In this document: in pieces, positions 38,281-46,973 of the stretch
Layout of the letters: each line of letters starts with the position of its first letter
Position numbering within the stretch: the first letter of the stretch is position 1
Assembly: GCA_041918175.1 (NCBI GenBank)
Contig: JAYRWE010000094.1
Location: 372,001-436,000, forward strand
Reading direction: 5' to 3'
Length of the DNA stretch: 64,000 nt
Source of the DNA: JABWAN01 sp041918175
Lineage (GTDB): Bacteria > Zhuqueibacterota > Zhuqueibacteria > Zhuqueibacterales > Zhuqueibacteraceae
Notes under the pieces: model-generated
Databases searched by the model: none
Seen by the model: only the letters and a program-made list of their open reading frames with translations
What the model was told of the DNA's origin: nothing
Position numbers and translations under genes: made by a program

Positions 38281-38712
38281 TCACAGCTCTGGTGAAGGAT
38301 GCTCTCCCATTGCGTATAGCACGCGTCTCAAGTTCACGACACCTTCTCGATTCAAATGCAACGCTTCCACCGTGGCTCTACCGCTCGGCGTGAGGCCAAT
38401 GATTCGCGTACAATCAATACTCCAAGAAAAATGCACACGCCATTCTTGCAGACGAGGGTGAAATAGAGGTACGAATCTTCCACTCACAGGATCAATCGCT
38501 TCCACTTTAGCGTGCTTGTGCGAATTGCACCCTTCACAAGCAAGAGCTAGATTTTCCAGCGAAGTTTCGCCGCCAGCGTGCCTCGGAATGATGTGCTCAA
38601 CCGAAAAGGATTGCATCGCAAAGGCGAGTTGGCAGCGGCAGTACTCACAACATCCTCGCGCTCGGTTTGCAGTGGCTCGTTTCAAACTCGCGGGGATGCG
38701 TTTCTTAGACAT
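38281..38712 (-). CDS. HNH endonuclease
   Basis: This 143-residue protein has a zinc-knuckle HNH core: CCEYCRC, VEHIIPRHAGG (catalytic His), NLALACEGCNSHK. The C-terminal half (GRFVPLFHPRLQEWRVHFSW ... GLTPSGRATVEALHLNR) is the usual tail of the small HNH proteins found next to a short partner in cyanobacteria and other phyla. It overlaps that partner by 8 bp. Likely a DNA nickase or nuclease; a defence or mobile-element role is not established. Confidence 0.92.
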   Translation of the reverse strand: MSKKRIPASLKRATANRARGCCEYCRCQLAFAMQSFSVEHIIPRHAGGETSLENLALACEGCNSHKHAKVEAIDPVSGRFVPLFHPRLQEWRVHFSWSIDCTRIIGLTPSGRATVEALHLNREGVVNLRRVLYAMGEHPSPEL

Positions 38713-39106
38713 ATCGCGGTCGCCGAATGCCGAGCGTTCGCATCAAGGCTGTCATGGTGACGCCGCGTAGTTTCGCCAGCTCCGCAAGGGCTTCGGCTCT
38801 TGCGGCTTCTTCCGCCTCCAGCCGAGCGGTTAAGCGCAAAAGTTCGTCGTGCTCTTGTGCCTTGAGTAAATTCCTGCGCCGTTTTGAAGAAAGCAGAGTG
38901 AGACGTTTGCGCAAATCAGCCGGCAGCCCTTTGTTGATCCTCAACAATAGCCGTGATTCCGCTGCTGCTAGACGAGGCGCCTTGTGCTGTGCGCGCACGG
39001 CGAGAATATGCACGAACAATCTTCCCAATTCAGTTGGGGGCATGCTCTCGATAGTTTTGAACAGCTTGTTGGCGGAAAGCCGCGTATCCATTTGTGCGAT
39101 TGCCAT
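38705..39106 (-). CDS. small partner protein of HNH endonuclease
   Basis: This 133-residue protein, mostly helical, matches by eye a widespread uncharacterised family that is regularly followed by an HNH nuclease: a start like LFKTIESMPPTELGRLFVH, then LLLRINKGLP, an acidic coiled stretch RLEAEEAARAEAL and the end LRGVTMTALMRTLGI. The start at 39106 has GGAG 7 nt upstream; the open frame continues to 39160 without one. Its 8-bp overlap with the HNH gene indicates coupled expression. It may be an inhibitor, specificity factor or chaperone of the nuclease; nothing in the sequence decides this. Confidence 0.8.
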   Translation of the reverse strand: MAIAQMDTRLSANKLFKTIESMPPTELGRLFVHILAVRAQHKAPRLAAAESRLLLRINKGLPADLRKRLTLLSSKRRRNLLKAQEHDELLRLTARLEAEEAARAEALAELAKLRGVTMTALMRTLGIRRPRYV

Positions 39107-39181
39107 ATTTTTTCTCCATAAACTCGCGAGCAACATACGGCGCGAGCGTTCCAAAGTCAAGGCGCTACTACAAACGGCGAA

Positions 39182-41188
39182 TCAATAGCTCCGCTTCACA
39201 TGCGCGGTGCGCGTCACCTCCGGCCAGGCATCGGTGCGAAACGGCAACGCGGGCAAGCCGGCTTTGTTATAGAGATTGCACCGCGGATTGATCGACCACG
39301 CATAACGCACCGCAACCGGCTGCGCGATGCTCGCGGCGCTCACTACGACGGTATTGCCTTCGATCTTCGCATTGGCCCAAACAAATTTTTTATCCGCGCC
39401 GGCAATTGCAAAGCCCTGCAGCTCTTCGTCGTTCTTTGCCTTCAAACCCTCGCTCGCGTGCTCGAAAGAGAGCCGAATGCGATTGCCTTCGATCTTCATC
39501 GTTTTATATTTCGGCCCGGAGTACGCGATCTTCTCGCCATAAACCAATGCGCGCGCATTCAGCGCGAGGCGATTGCCCACGTCTTGTTTGTTGCCCGGAT
39601 GAATGTCGTTCGCGTCGCCAATGTCGATCGTCACCGCCATGCCCGTGTTCGGCAACGCGAGCGTCATCGTCTGCGCCTCGCGCAACTCGGCCCAATCATC
39701 GTCAATCGGATCGGCATTCTGCGCGCGAAAATTTGCAAGCTGCACAAAGAGAAACGGAAAATCGCCTTGCTGCCATTGCTTGCGCCAATCTTTAATGAGC
39801 AGCGGAAACAGCTCGCGATATTGATACGCGCGGCCCGCATTGCTCTCGCCTTGATACCAAATCGCGCCGCGCAACGCATAGGGCACAAGCGGCGCAATCA
39901 TCGCGTTGTACAACACCGTCGGGCGATTCGGACTCGTGGGCGCGCTCGGCGGCAACGGCAAATCCTGCAACGGCAATCCCATTTTATAACGCCACTCGCC
40001 CGCCAGCGCAATGCTCGCCGTTGAATCTTTCATCAACTTCAACTGTTCTGGCCGACCATACAAACCGCCGTCGCCGCCGGTATCAAGCACACGAATCGCG
40101 ATCAAGTTCTTTCCCGGCCGCACCAACTCGCGCGGCACTTGATAACGTCGCAGCGCATTGTACGAAGGCGTCGTGCCGATTTGCACACCGTTGAAAAAAG
40201 TCCAATCGTAATCATCAATCGGCCCCAGCTCAAGCGTCAACGACTGACCCGCAAATGCCTCCGGCAGCGTGACCGTTTTGCGATACCACAATAAACCGTC
40301 GAAGCTCGGCAAGCCCGCGCGCTCCCACTTCTGCGGCAGATTCATCACTGGCCATGCAAAGTCATCATACTCCGCGCTCGACCATGCGCGCTGCCCTTGC
40401 GTTGCCGCGTCTTTCGCTTCGAGCGCGGCGTACCATTCCTGCAACTTCATTTCGAAAATCTTCGAATCAAAAATACTGTCGCGCGTCGTGGTTTCGAGCG
40501 CATGCACAAAGCTCGCAATGTCGGGCATCGTTTTCAACGAAGCGCCGCTCGTCCACGCCTCCACCACGGTGCCGCCCCATGCGCTTTGCATCAAACCCAC
40601 GGGCACGCCGAGCTTCTGCTGCAAATGTCTGCCGAAGAAAAATGCCGTCGCAGAAAAATCTTTCACGCTCGTGGGGTCGCAAATTTTCCAACCCTCGCTT
40701 TCCACGTCCTCCCGCGGCCTCGTGCTCTTCGCGCGTTTCGCGATGAACAGACGCAACTCGGGAAAATTCGCCGCGGCCACTTCCGCCTCGAAATTATCCA
40801 CCTTCGCCCAAGTGCTCACCAGCGGCATCTCCATGTTCGATTGGCCGGAGCACAGCCACACCTCGCCGATCATCACGTTGTTGAGCGTGATCGTGTCCGC
40901 GCTCATGATTGCGAGTTGATGCGGCCCGCCCGCGGGCATCGCCTCAAGATTCACGCGCCATTTGCCCGCGGCATCTGCCCTCGCGGTCTTCGTTTGTTGC
41001 TGCAACTGCACCGTTACTTTGCTACCCGCCGGCGCCGTGCCCCAAACCGGAATTTTAATTTGCCGCTGCAAGACCATATTGTCGGAAAACATCGCCGGTA
41101 GTTTAATTTGTGCGCTCAGAGCACTCGCGAGTAAAAACGCCAATAGCGCAGTTGCCATGCCCGGCCTCATCATCAACTTGCGTTTCAT
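39182..41188 (-). CDS. sialate O-acetylesterase family protein
   Basis: This 668-residue secreted enzyme (signal ending LLASALSAQ) is from the SASA/DUF303 family. The core is an SGNH-like domain with the nucleophile Ser117 in CSGQSNME, a GAIWYQGESN block, and DIHPGNKQDVGNR carrying the catalytic Asp-x-x-His. A galactose-binding-like beta-sandwich (about residues 300-400, with YDWTFFNGVQIG) is inserted. The start at 41188 has AAAGGAAG upstream. It removes acetyl groups from sialic acid or from polysaccharides. The GH16/GH5 genes 18 kb to the right suggest a polysaccharide role. Confidence 0.9.
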   Translation of the reverse strand: MKRKLMMRPGMATALLAFLLASALSAQIKLPAMFSDNMVLQRQIKIPVWGTAPAGSKVTVQLQQQTKTARADAAGKWRVNLEAMPAGGPHQLAIMSADTITLNNVMIGEVWLCSGQSNMEMPLVSTWAKVDNFEAEVAAANFPELRLFIAKRAKSTRPREDVESEGWKICDPTSVKDFSATAFFFGRHLQQKLGVPVGLMQSAWGGTVVEAWTSGASLKTMPDIASFVHALETTTRDSIFDSKIFEMKLQEWYAALEAKDAATQGQRAWSSAEYDDFAWPVMNLPQKWERAGLPSFDGLLWYRKTVTLPEAFAGQSLTLELGPIDDYDWTFFNGVQIGTTPSYNALRRYQVPRELVRPGKNLIAIRVLDTGGDGGLYGRPEQLKLMKDSTASIALAGEWRYKMGLPLQDLPLPPSAPTSPNRPTVLYNAMIAPLVPYALRGAIWYQGESNAGRAYQYRELFPLLIKDWRKQWQQGDFPFLFVQLANFRAQNADPIDDDWAELREAQTMTLALPNTGMAVTIDIGDANDIHPGNKQDVGNRLALNARALVYGEKIAYSGPKYKTMKIEGNRIRLSFEHASEGLKAKNDEELQGFAIAGADKKFVWANAKIEGNTVVVSAASIAQPVAVRYAWSINPRCNLYNKAGLPALPFRTDAWPEVTRTAHVKRSY

Positions 41189-41261
41189 CTTTCTTCCTTT
41201 CCTTCGCAGAGCTTCGTTCAACACACGCGATCACAGCAGATCATTTCGCCATTTTTTATGG

Positions 41262-41393
41262 CCCGTCGCTGCTCCACCGAGGTGTCATCTTTGCTTGTTT
41301 ACCTGACTTTTATCTTTTCAAGCTAGCTGACTTCAAAGCGACGGCATCGCACCGCCTGAAGTATTTTTTCAAGAGAAGTTTGACATTGTCGCT
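41262..41393. repeat. partial copy of the 235-bp gtcgctgct element
   Basis: From about 41262 the sequence ccgtcgctgctccaccgagg ... ttgtttacctgacttttatc ... gacttcaaagcgac matches the left half of the longer copies at 54065-54313 and 57160-57410. The right half is missing and is replaced by unrelated sequence near 41370. It is intergenic, between an esterase and a membrane protein gene. Confidence 0.7.
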
Positions 41394-42263
41394 CTAATCT
41401 TGCGCGAGCACCCATCCCGTCATCCCTCCAAAAATAAAATTCGAGCTTGCAGTCTCAACCAAATGCGTCATGCGCACCGCTTCCGGCATAAGCGCATTCG
41501 GCAACAACAATTGCGCGTTCATCACCACAGCGAACAAAAGCGCAACAGCCAGCGCGGCTTCCCAGCGCGCGCCTTTGAGCATGCGAACCACCGGCAACGC
41601 GAGCGCAATCCACATCAGCCCGCGCAGCATTTGCAACAGCACCAGCCACGTTTGGTTGCGAAACACGTCGCTCATGTGAGCAAAAAAGCCCAACAATTCG
41701 CCGCCGCCATAATACTCGCGCACCACGGGATTTTGCCACGCGATGAAATAGCCGAACGTGAAATACAAAAACACATACGCCAACATGAGCACGCCGAGCT
41801 TCCACAACCATTCGCGCATGGGCATGAGCAAGCGAGCGTTATACTCGTTGCTCGACTCGGCTTTGCGTTTGCCAAGAATAAGCACCGCGAGAATCGCGAA
41901 CGGCGCGGTGATCAACGCGCCCATCGCAAAAAGTTTTGGCAACATGCCGCTCGGCAAATTGGTGATAAACACCGCAGACTCGATTTGCGCCATCACGGTC
42001 ATCACCCCATAAGAAACGACGAACATCGTCGCCATCAATTTCACGCCGTGCCAACGCGACCGCAAGATAAGATAAGCGAGCACTAGTGTGATCAGCAAAC
42101 AAACAACGAGCAAGAGCAACGCGCCGTTCGCTTGTTCCGCTTGCGCTTGGCCCGCTCCGCCCTCCAAGCCTACCACACTCCCAGCAATCGCGAAGAGCAT
42201 GAACATGACGAGGGTCAGCGCGGCGAGCTCTAATCCATAAACAAAAATGGCTTTGAGGTTCAT
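41394..42263 (-). CDS. integral membrane protein of unknown function
   Basis: This 289-residue protein has eight or so hydrophobic segments spread through its length. A charged central loop (GKRKAESSNEYNARLL) separates two halves. The C-terminus ends ASSNFIFGGMTGWVLAQD. AGAGG lies 4 nt before the start. I recognise no transporter or enzyme motif. It is an inner-membrane protein of unknown role, next to a HAD phosphatase on the same strand. Confidence 0.75.
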   Translation of the reverse strand: MNLKAIFVYGLELAALTLVMFMLFAIAGSVVGLEGGAGQAQAEQANGALLLLVVCLLITLVLAYLILRSRWHGVKLMATMFVVSYGVMTVMAQIESAVFITNLPSGMLPKLFAMGALITAPFAILAVLILGKRKAESSNEYNARLLMPMREWLWKLGVLMLAYVFLYFTFGYFIAWQNPVVREYYGGGELLGFFAHMSDVFRNQTWLVLLQMLRGLMWIALALPVVRMLKGARWEAALAVALLFAVVMNAQLLLPNALMPEAVRMTHLVETASSNFIFGGMTGWVLAQD

Positions 42264-42294
42264 GACGCCTCTTTTCTGTTTTTATATTTCTTCT

Positions 42295-42416
42295 CGTTCC
42301 CAAACTCTGTTTGGGAATGGGCTTGCTTGCGAAACTCCGTTTCGTTGTTGCCAAACGAGTTTTTTGAAACAGAGTTTCATCGGCAACTGCGTTCCCAAAC
42401 AGAGATTGAGAACGAG
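42295..42416. repeat. composite palindrome, copy 2
   Basis: The same layout as the copy at 37165-37313: gttcccaaactctgtttggga at the left, gaaactccgtttc and gaaacagagtttc inside, and a degraded gttcccaaacagagattgagaac at the right end. It lies between the membrane protein gene and the HAD gene. Confidence 0.85.
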
Positions 42417-42435
42417 CATGAGAAGGTTTCCCGCT

Positions 42436-43050
42436 TTATAACACACCAAACTCCACCAACTCCCGCCGCATCTGCCCCGCGCTTTGAAAATGAATCGTGA
42501 CGAATCCCAAGCTTTTCGCCGTGGCAATATTTGCGGCCGAGTCGTCGATATAAACCGCGCGGGTCGCATCAATCTTAAAGCGCTCCAACAAAATGTGAAA
42601 GAGCCTGGCATCGGGTTTCGCAATTTTCTCCTCGCCGGACACGACGATGCCGTCAAACTCATGCAGAAAAGCATAGCGCTTTTTCGTGGGCACAAAACTT
42701 TCCGCGGACCAATTGGTGAGCGCATAAACCGGCAAGCCCGCGCGTTTCACTTGCCGAAAAATTTCCACGCTCTCTTCCATTGCGCCGCCGAGCATTTCTT
42801 CCCAGCGGCCATAATATGCAGCAATCATCTCGGCATGCTCGGGGTGTTGCGCTTGCAAGACTTCCGTAGCTTCACGAAACGAGCGGCCCGCGTCTTGGTG
42901 CGCGTTCCACGCGAGCGTGCAAATGTTCGAGAGAAAGTAATCGATCTCGGCTTCGGTCTTCATGAGCTTGCGATAGAGATACCGCGGGTTCCAATCAATC
43001 AGAACGCCGCCGAGGTCGAAGATGACGGTGATGACGGTTTGGAGGGGCAT
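42436..43050 (-). CDS. HAD family hydrolase (YihX-like)
   Basis: This 204-residue HAD phosphatase has motif I FDLGGVLIDW, where the second Asp of DxD is Gly as in the YihX glucose-1-phosphatase group. Motif II is ALTNWS, the conserved Lys sits in KIAKPD, and the DDS in YIDDSAANI is motif III. A four-helix cap follows motif I. It would remove phosphate from a small sugar phosphate, but the substrate is unproved. AGGA lies 4 nt before the ATG. It is divergent from the HEPN/MNT pair. Confidence 0.92.
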   Translation of the reverse strand: MPLQTVITVIFDLGGVLIDWNPRYLYRKLMKTEAEIDYFLSNICTLAWNAHQDAGRSFREATEVLQAQHPEHAEMIAAYYGRWEEMLGGAMEESVEIFRQVKRAGLPVYALTNWSAESFVPTKKRYAFLHEFDGIVVSGEEKIAKPDARLFHILLERFKIDATRAVYIDDSAANIATAKSLGFVTIHFQSAGQMRRELVEFGVL

Positions 43051-43125
43051 AGAATCCTACTTGCTTTCACGAATGAGCATGCTTACTTTTGCGATGATTG
43101 TAAATTCTTTAAGTGAGGACAAACC

Positions 43126-43395
43126 GTGCTCTCTACCTCAAACAAACAACTCATCATTAACGCCGCCCGCCGCTACAACGCCTCGGCCGTATATCTCTTT
43201 GGCTCGTCATTGTATGACGAAACCAAAGCTCAGGATATAGATCTCGGAGTATTGGGCGTGCCGCCGGCATTGTTTTTCGATTTCTACGCCGATCTCGTTA
43301 AAGCCCTTCCCAAGTCCGTGGACTTGATCGATCTTTCCAAGCCGACTCTTTTCAACCGTCTGGTGTTACGCGATGGCTTAAAAATCTATGGCTAG
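43126..43395 (+). CDS. MNT-type nucleotidyltransferase (antitoxin)
   Basis: This 89-residue minimal nucleotidyltransferase starts at a GTG (GAGG 7 nt upstream). The active-site pattern is VYLFGSSLYDETKAQDIDLG, with the GSS and the DIDLG metal-binding Asp pair, then LPKSVDLIDL with a further Asp. In HEPN/MNT systems this protein AMPylates or binds the HEPN toxin. It overlaps the HEPN gene by 8 bp. The small size is normal for the type. Confidence 0.92.
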   Translation: MLSTSNKQLIINAARRYNASAVYLFGSSLYDETKAQDIDLGVLGVPPALFFDFYADLVKALPKSVDLIDLSKPTLFNRLVLRDGLKIYG

Positions 43396-43843
43396 TCTCA
43401 GAGAAAAAATCACAGCCGAGCAAGAAAATGTTGCCCGAGCACTACAAGATTTGGAGCGCGCATTAACTCGGCCGGAAAGTTCAGTCATTGAATTGGCCGC
43501 GGCGGGTACCTTTCTCCACAATGTTTACTCCGGCTTTGAGAATATACTCAAACAAATCCTACAAGCCCAAGACGTTGCCCTTCCACAATCATCTTCTTCA
43601 CATAAGGACCTCGTGAATTTAGCCGTTGCCGAGAATATCATTTCGCAATTTCTTGCGGACGATATTTTCCCCTACCTCACGTTTCGCCACTTTTTTATCC
43701 ATGCCTACGGGTTTATGCTGGACGATGAACCGATTCTAAGATTGGCTGCGAAGATCAAAACAATCCATTCTCGTTTTAATGCGGAGATTGAACTCACTCT
43801 GCAGAGAATTGTCCCCAATTCCTCTATTTCGGCCACCTCGTAA
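43388..43843 (+). CDS. HEPN-domain ribonuclease toxin (HepT-like)
   Basis: This 151-residue helical protein has the HEPN catalytic RxxxxH as RHFFIH (near residue 105) after FPYLTF, and a predominantly alpha-helical layout throughout. It should be an RNase active on tRNA or mRNA and neutralised by the MNT partner. It overlaps the partner by 8 bp and has no strong ribosome site of its own, which fits translation coupled to the antitoxin. Its N-terminal half is longer than in the minimal HepT proteins. Confidence 0.9.
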   Translation: MASLREKITAEQENVARALQDLERALTRPESSVIELAAAGTFLHNVYSGFENILKQILQAQDVALPQSSSSHKDLVNLAVAENIISQFLADDIFPYLTFRHFFIHAYGFMLDDEPILRLAAKIKTIHSRFNAEIELTLQRIVPNSSISATS

Positions 43844-43853
43844 TTTGTCCCTT

Positions 43854-44108
43854 TCACCCATGCCTGATTTTCAAAACCAGCAGCGTTGTGGTCAAGAGCA
43901 AAGTGAGCGCATTGCTGAGAATGATCGGCACATCGCGGTTCATGATGCCGTAAATGAGCCAAAGCAACACGCCGCAACACAGCATCGTGGACGTGCCCAG
44001 AGACAAATCCTTCGCGGATTTCGTTTTCATGCTCTTGACCACTTGCGGCACGAATGCTGTAGTGGTCAACGTCGCGGCAATCAAGCCGATAACGGTGATG
44101 AAATTCAT
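43854..44108 (-). CDS. SemiSWEET sugar transporter
   Basis: This 84-residue protein has three hydrophobic segments and the PQ-loop start TTTAFVPQVVKSMKTKSAKD, which defines SemiSWEETs; these dimerise to form a passive sugar pore. AGGAGG is close to the start codon. The Asn in the third helix (ILSNALTL) is the conserved substrate-contact residue. It may support uptake of mono- or disaccharides released by the extracellular glycosidases encoded elsewhere in the window; that link is inference. Confidence 0.93.
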   Translation of the reverse strand: MNFITVIGLIAATLTTTAFVPQVVKSMKTKSAKDLSLGTSTMLCCGVLLWLIYGIMNRDVPIILSNALTLLLTTTLLVLKIRHG

Positions 44109-44149
44109 TTACCTCCTATCTTAGCAGCTTGTCGTTTTGTTTGCATGAT

Positions 44150-45136
44150 TCAATCACAACCATAATTTGAATCCGTCTCGTGTTGCTTCGGCCCTTCGAG
44201 CTGTTTGGTGTTTGCCACTCGGCTATACTTTTCCAGCTCTGCACGCACTTTTGCTTCCATTTCACGGTGCGACACTTTGCCCGCGTGTTGCAGAATCTCT
44301 TTTTCGTTGAGAATGAGAAATCCATCAAGCTTTTTGAGCCAGTCGTTCATGTACATTGGCTTTTTCTCGACGCTTCGCAATTCGGCAAAGGAAAGAAATT
44401 GCTCAACCAAAAGCTCCAGCCGTTTTAGCTCAAGTTCTTCAAGATAATTCTTGGCGATCTTTGCTTCCTTCGAGGTAATGATTTTGCCCGACCAGTTCGT
44501 GAGTCCCATATATTCTTTGCTGCTGTCAATGCGCTTCGCGATCAGTTCGGCCGCGGTGTGACCGTGAATCGCGTAATGGAATTTGTTCTGCACGGTGGCG
44601 TAGAATTGCTGTGCATAGTCGGTTTTGGGATCATAATCGATGCTGGTCGAAAAAATGTCTCGCACCTTTTCATAAAAATTGCGCTCCGAAGTGCGAATGC
44701 GCCGGACGCGCTCGACGAGTTCGTCAAAGTAGTTCGTCGCGCCACCTGCTAAGCGTTGGTCATCCATGACGAAACCTTTGACGATATATTCTCGCAGGCG
44801 CTGCGTCGCCCAAATACGAAACTGCGTGCCCCGATGCGACTTGACGCGATAGCCGACCGAGATGATCACGTCGAGATTGTAGCAATCAATCTCGCGCGTA
44901 ACGCTCCGTTTTCCTTCCATTTGAACTATCCGGAATTTCCGGATAGTTGCTCCTTTTTCAAGCTCGCCTTCATCAAAGAGATTTTGGATATGCTCGCTAA
45001 CCGTCCGCACGTCCTTCTGAAACAACTCCGCCATCTGTGCTTGGGTCAGCCACACGGTCTCTTCTTGCAGCTTGACCTGAATTTGGGTTTTACCGTCTTC
45101 CGCGCGGTAAAGCAGGATTTGGCTTTCGTTTGACAT
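44150..45136 (-). CDS. RhuM family protein
   Basis: This 328-residue protein is a full-length RhuM/virulence-protein relative. The N-terminal block ILLYRAEDGKTQIQVKL and VWLTQAQMAELFQKDVRTVS look like a winged-helix region. DCYNLDVIISVGYRV and GTQFRIWATQRLREYIVKG are the strongest family matches. The first ATG at 45142 and a second at 45136 both fit. The function is unknown; members are frequent in genomic islands and in some restriction-modification or toxin loci. It sits 42 nt after the SemiSWEET start and close to the HEPN/MNT and HNH genes. Confidence 0.85.
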   Translation of the reverse strand: MSNESQILLYRAEDGKTQIQVKLQEETVWLTQAQMAELFQKDVRTVSEHIQNLFDEGELEKGATIRKFRIVQMEGKRSVTREIDCYNLDVIISVGYRVKSHRGTQFRIWATQRLREYIVKGFVMDDQRLAGGATNYFDELVERVRRIRTSERNFYEKVRDIFSTSIDYDPKTDYAQQFYATVQNKFHYAIHGHTAAELIAKRIDSSKEYMGLTNWSGKIITSKEAKIAKNYLEELELKRLELLVEQFLSFAELRSVEKKPMYMNDWLKKLDGFLILNEKEILQHAGKVSHREMEAKVRAELEKYSRVANTKQLEGPKQHETDSNYGCD

Positions 45137-45272
45137 ATGCAATCACCCGATTTTTTAGTTTGCGTAAGCTGCGAAGATATACCGCCCGCGCCGAACGGGG
45201 CGATGATTTTGCAGATCTTTTATCGCCGCCCTTTTGCAAATCATTGCGAAGTATTTTTTGACTTCTTCTTCC

Positions 45273-46847
45273 TCACTCCGCGCTTTTCTCAACCGCCCGC
45301 ATCCGCAATTGCTGGATCAGCGGTATTTTCTCCGGCGTGAGCGTGAAAAAGATTTCGAGGTTTTTCTTTTTGCCCACGAGATGAAACGTGCCGCGCAATT
45401 GATTGAGCGGCATCATCGCGCCGACTGCCGTAATCTCTCCCGCTTCTTCGTAAAGTTCTCGCGTTCGTTGCGCAAGATCCTGCACGCGATTATCCAAGAA
45501 AAAATTCTCGGCAAACAAACCCGAGCTTTCCGCGCCGTTCCATGCGGATAAAACTTTCACCAACTCGTTCTTTCTCTGCTCAAGAATGTTTGACACCGGC
45601 AACGCGCGCGGTTGAAGTTTCGCCAGCGCGATGATCGTATCCAACACCGCGAGATTGATCGTGCTCGTGCCGCCGTAGGTAATGTTATCGAACGACATCA
45701 CCGCGAGGGCGTAATCGTGCAGCATCGTCCAATTGCTGCCGAAGCCGGGCAAGCCGCCGCTGTGCCCGAGATAAGTTCGGCCTTCGCAATCACGCATCCA
45801 GCGCAGGCCGTAGCCATACGCGCTCGCGGAGGGACATGCTCTGCCGTTCGGAAAACGAAAGTTCGCCATCAACGCATCAAGCCGCCACGGATGATGCATC
45901 TCGCGCAATGAGCTGCGTTTGAGCACGCCGCTCTCTTGCTCATTGCGCGGCGGCCAGGCCGCGAGATGCAAAGCCACGTACTTCGTGAAATCTTCAATCG
46001 AAGTGATGAGGCCACCCATCGCACCGTATGAGCCGTGATGCTCGAGCGGAATGTTCACATGCGCCGCGTCAATCCAGTTATAGCCGAGCGCGAGTTTTTT
46101 CTGCTCCGCCTTTTCATACTCCCACACCGTAGCGTTCATACCGAGCGGCTTGAAGATGTTGACCACGGTGTATTGCTGAAACTCCATGCCCGAAACTTTC
46201 TGCACGATTTGCCCGAGCAGCGCGAACCCGAGATTGCTGTATTCGAATGCGACGCCCGGCACATTTGAAAACGAGGGGCCGTTCGTGATGAGTTGCCGCA
46301 ACTCGTCATCGGAGTCCGCGAGTTGCCGATCGCCCCACGGATTGTCTTCCGGAAAACCGGCGCCGTGCGTCATCAAATCGCGAATCGTGATCTCGGGCGC
46401 GTCTTTGGTGAGATAGCGCAGCTTCTTCATCTCCGGAATATACTTCGAGGCCGGTTCGTCGAGATGAAGTTTGCCCACATCGCGCAATTGCAAAATGGCG
46501 AGCGCAGTGACGCTCTTGCTCATCGAAGCAATGCGAAAGAGCGATTGCGCATGCGCCGGAGTCTTCTGCTCCAGGTTCGCATAGCCCAAACCGCCGGAGT
46601 AGATAAGCCTGCCGTCGAGCACCACGCCGTAAACGAGTCCGGGCAAATGGCGCTCTTCAAAAAACTTCTTGAAGATGCCTTCGACCGCCGCTGCCGTGGC
46701 TTTGACTCTTTCGGCGCGATTGGAGTCGGTGAAAACTGCTGGGTTGTATGCGATAGAATCGGAAGGGGCGCTTTGTAAGGCAAAAGCAAAAGTGTGATAA
46801 AGAACGAAGAAAACGAGCAAGAGCGTTGCACGAACTTGGAACTTCAT
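45273..46847 (-). CDS. serine hydrolase, class C beta-lactamase family
   Basis: This 524-residue protein has a signal peptide (to about residue 24). The catalytic SxxK is Ser108-Met-Ser-Lys111, YSN of motif II is in FEYSNLGFAL, and HSGG takes the place of the KTG triad. The 130-residue C-terminal extension is typical of esterase-like members (EstB, ClbP-type). It acts in the periplasm or outside the cell on a peptide or ester. The start at 46847 has GAGG 5 nt upstream; an open frame extends to 46937. It is 126 nt after the kinase gene. Confidence 0.92.
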   Translation of the reverse strand: MKFQVRATLLLVFFVLYHTFAFALQSAPSDSIAYNPAVFTDSNRAERVKATAAAVEGIFKKFFEERHLPGLVYGVVLDGRLIYSGGLGYANLEQKTPAHAQSLFRIASMSKSVTALAILQLRDVGKLHLDEPASKYIPEMKKLRYLTKDAPEITIRDLMTHGAGFPEDNPWGDRQLADSDDELRQLITNGPSFSNVPGVAFEYSNLGFALLGQIVQKVSGMEFQQYTVVNIFKPLGMNATVWEYEKAEQKKLALGYNWIDAAHVNIPLEHHGSYGAMGGLITSIEDFTKYVALHLAAWPPRNEQESGVLKRSSLREMHHPWRLDALMANFRFPNGRACPSASAYGYGLRWMRDCEGRTYLGHSGGLPGFGSNWTMLHDYALAVMSFDNITYGGTSTINLAVLDTIIALAKLQPRALPVSNILEQRKNELVKVLSAWNGAESSGLFAENFFLDNRVQDLAQRTRELYEEAGEITAVGAMMPLNQLRGTFHLVGKKKNLEIFFTLTPEKIPLIQQLRMRAVEKSAE

Positions 46848-46973
46848 GGATACCTCTTCGGTTTTGGTAGAAGCGAATGAAGTTAAGCTGCGTCGCGCCG
46901 CCGCAAAGCATCGCAAACATTCCCACGGCAGCGGCATCGTCGTGAATCGCGTACTACAAACCAGTTTCTCCCA

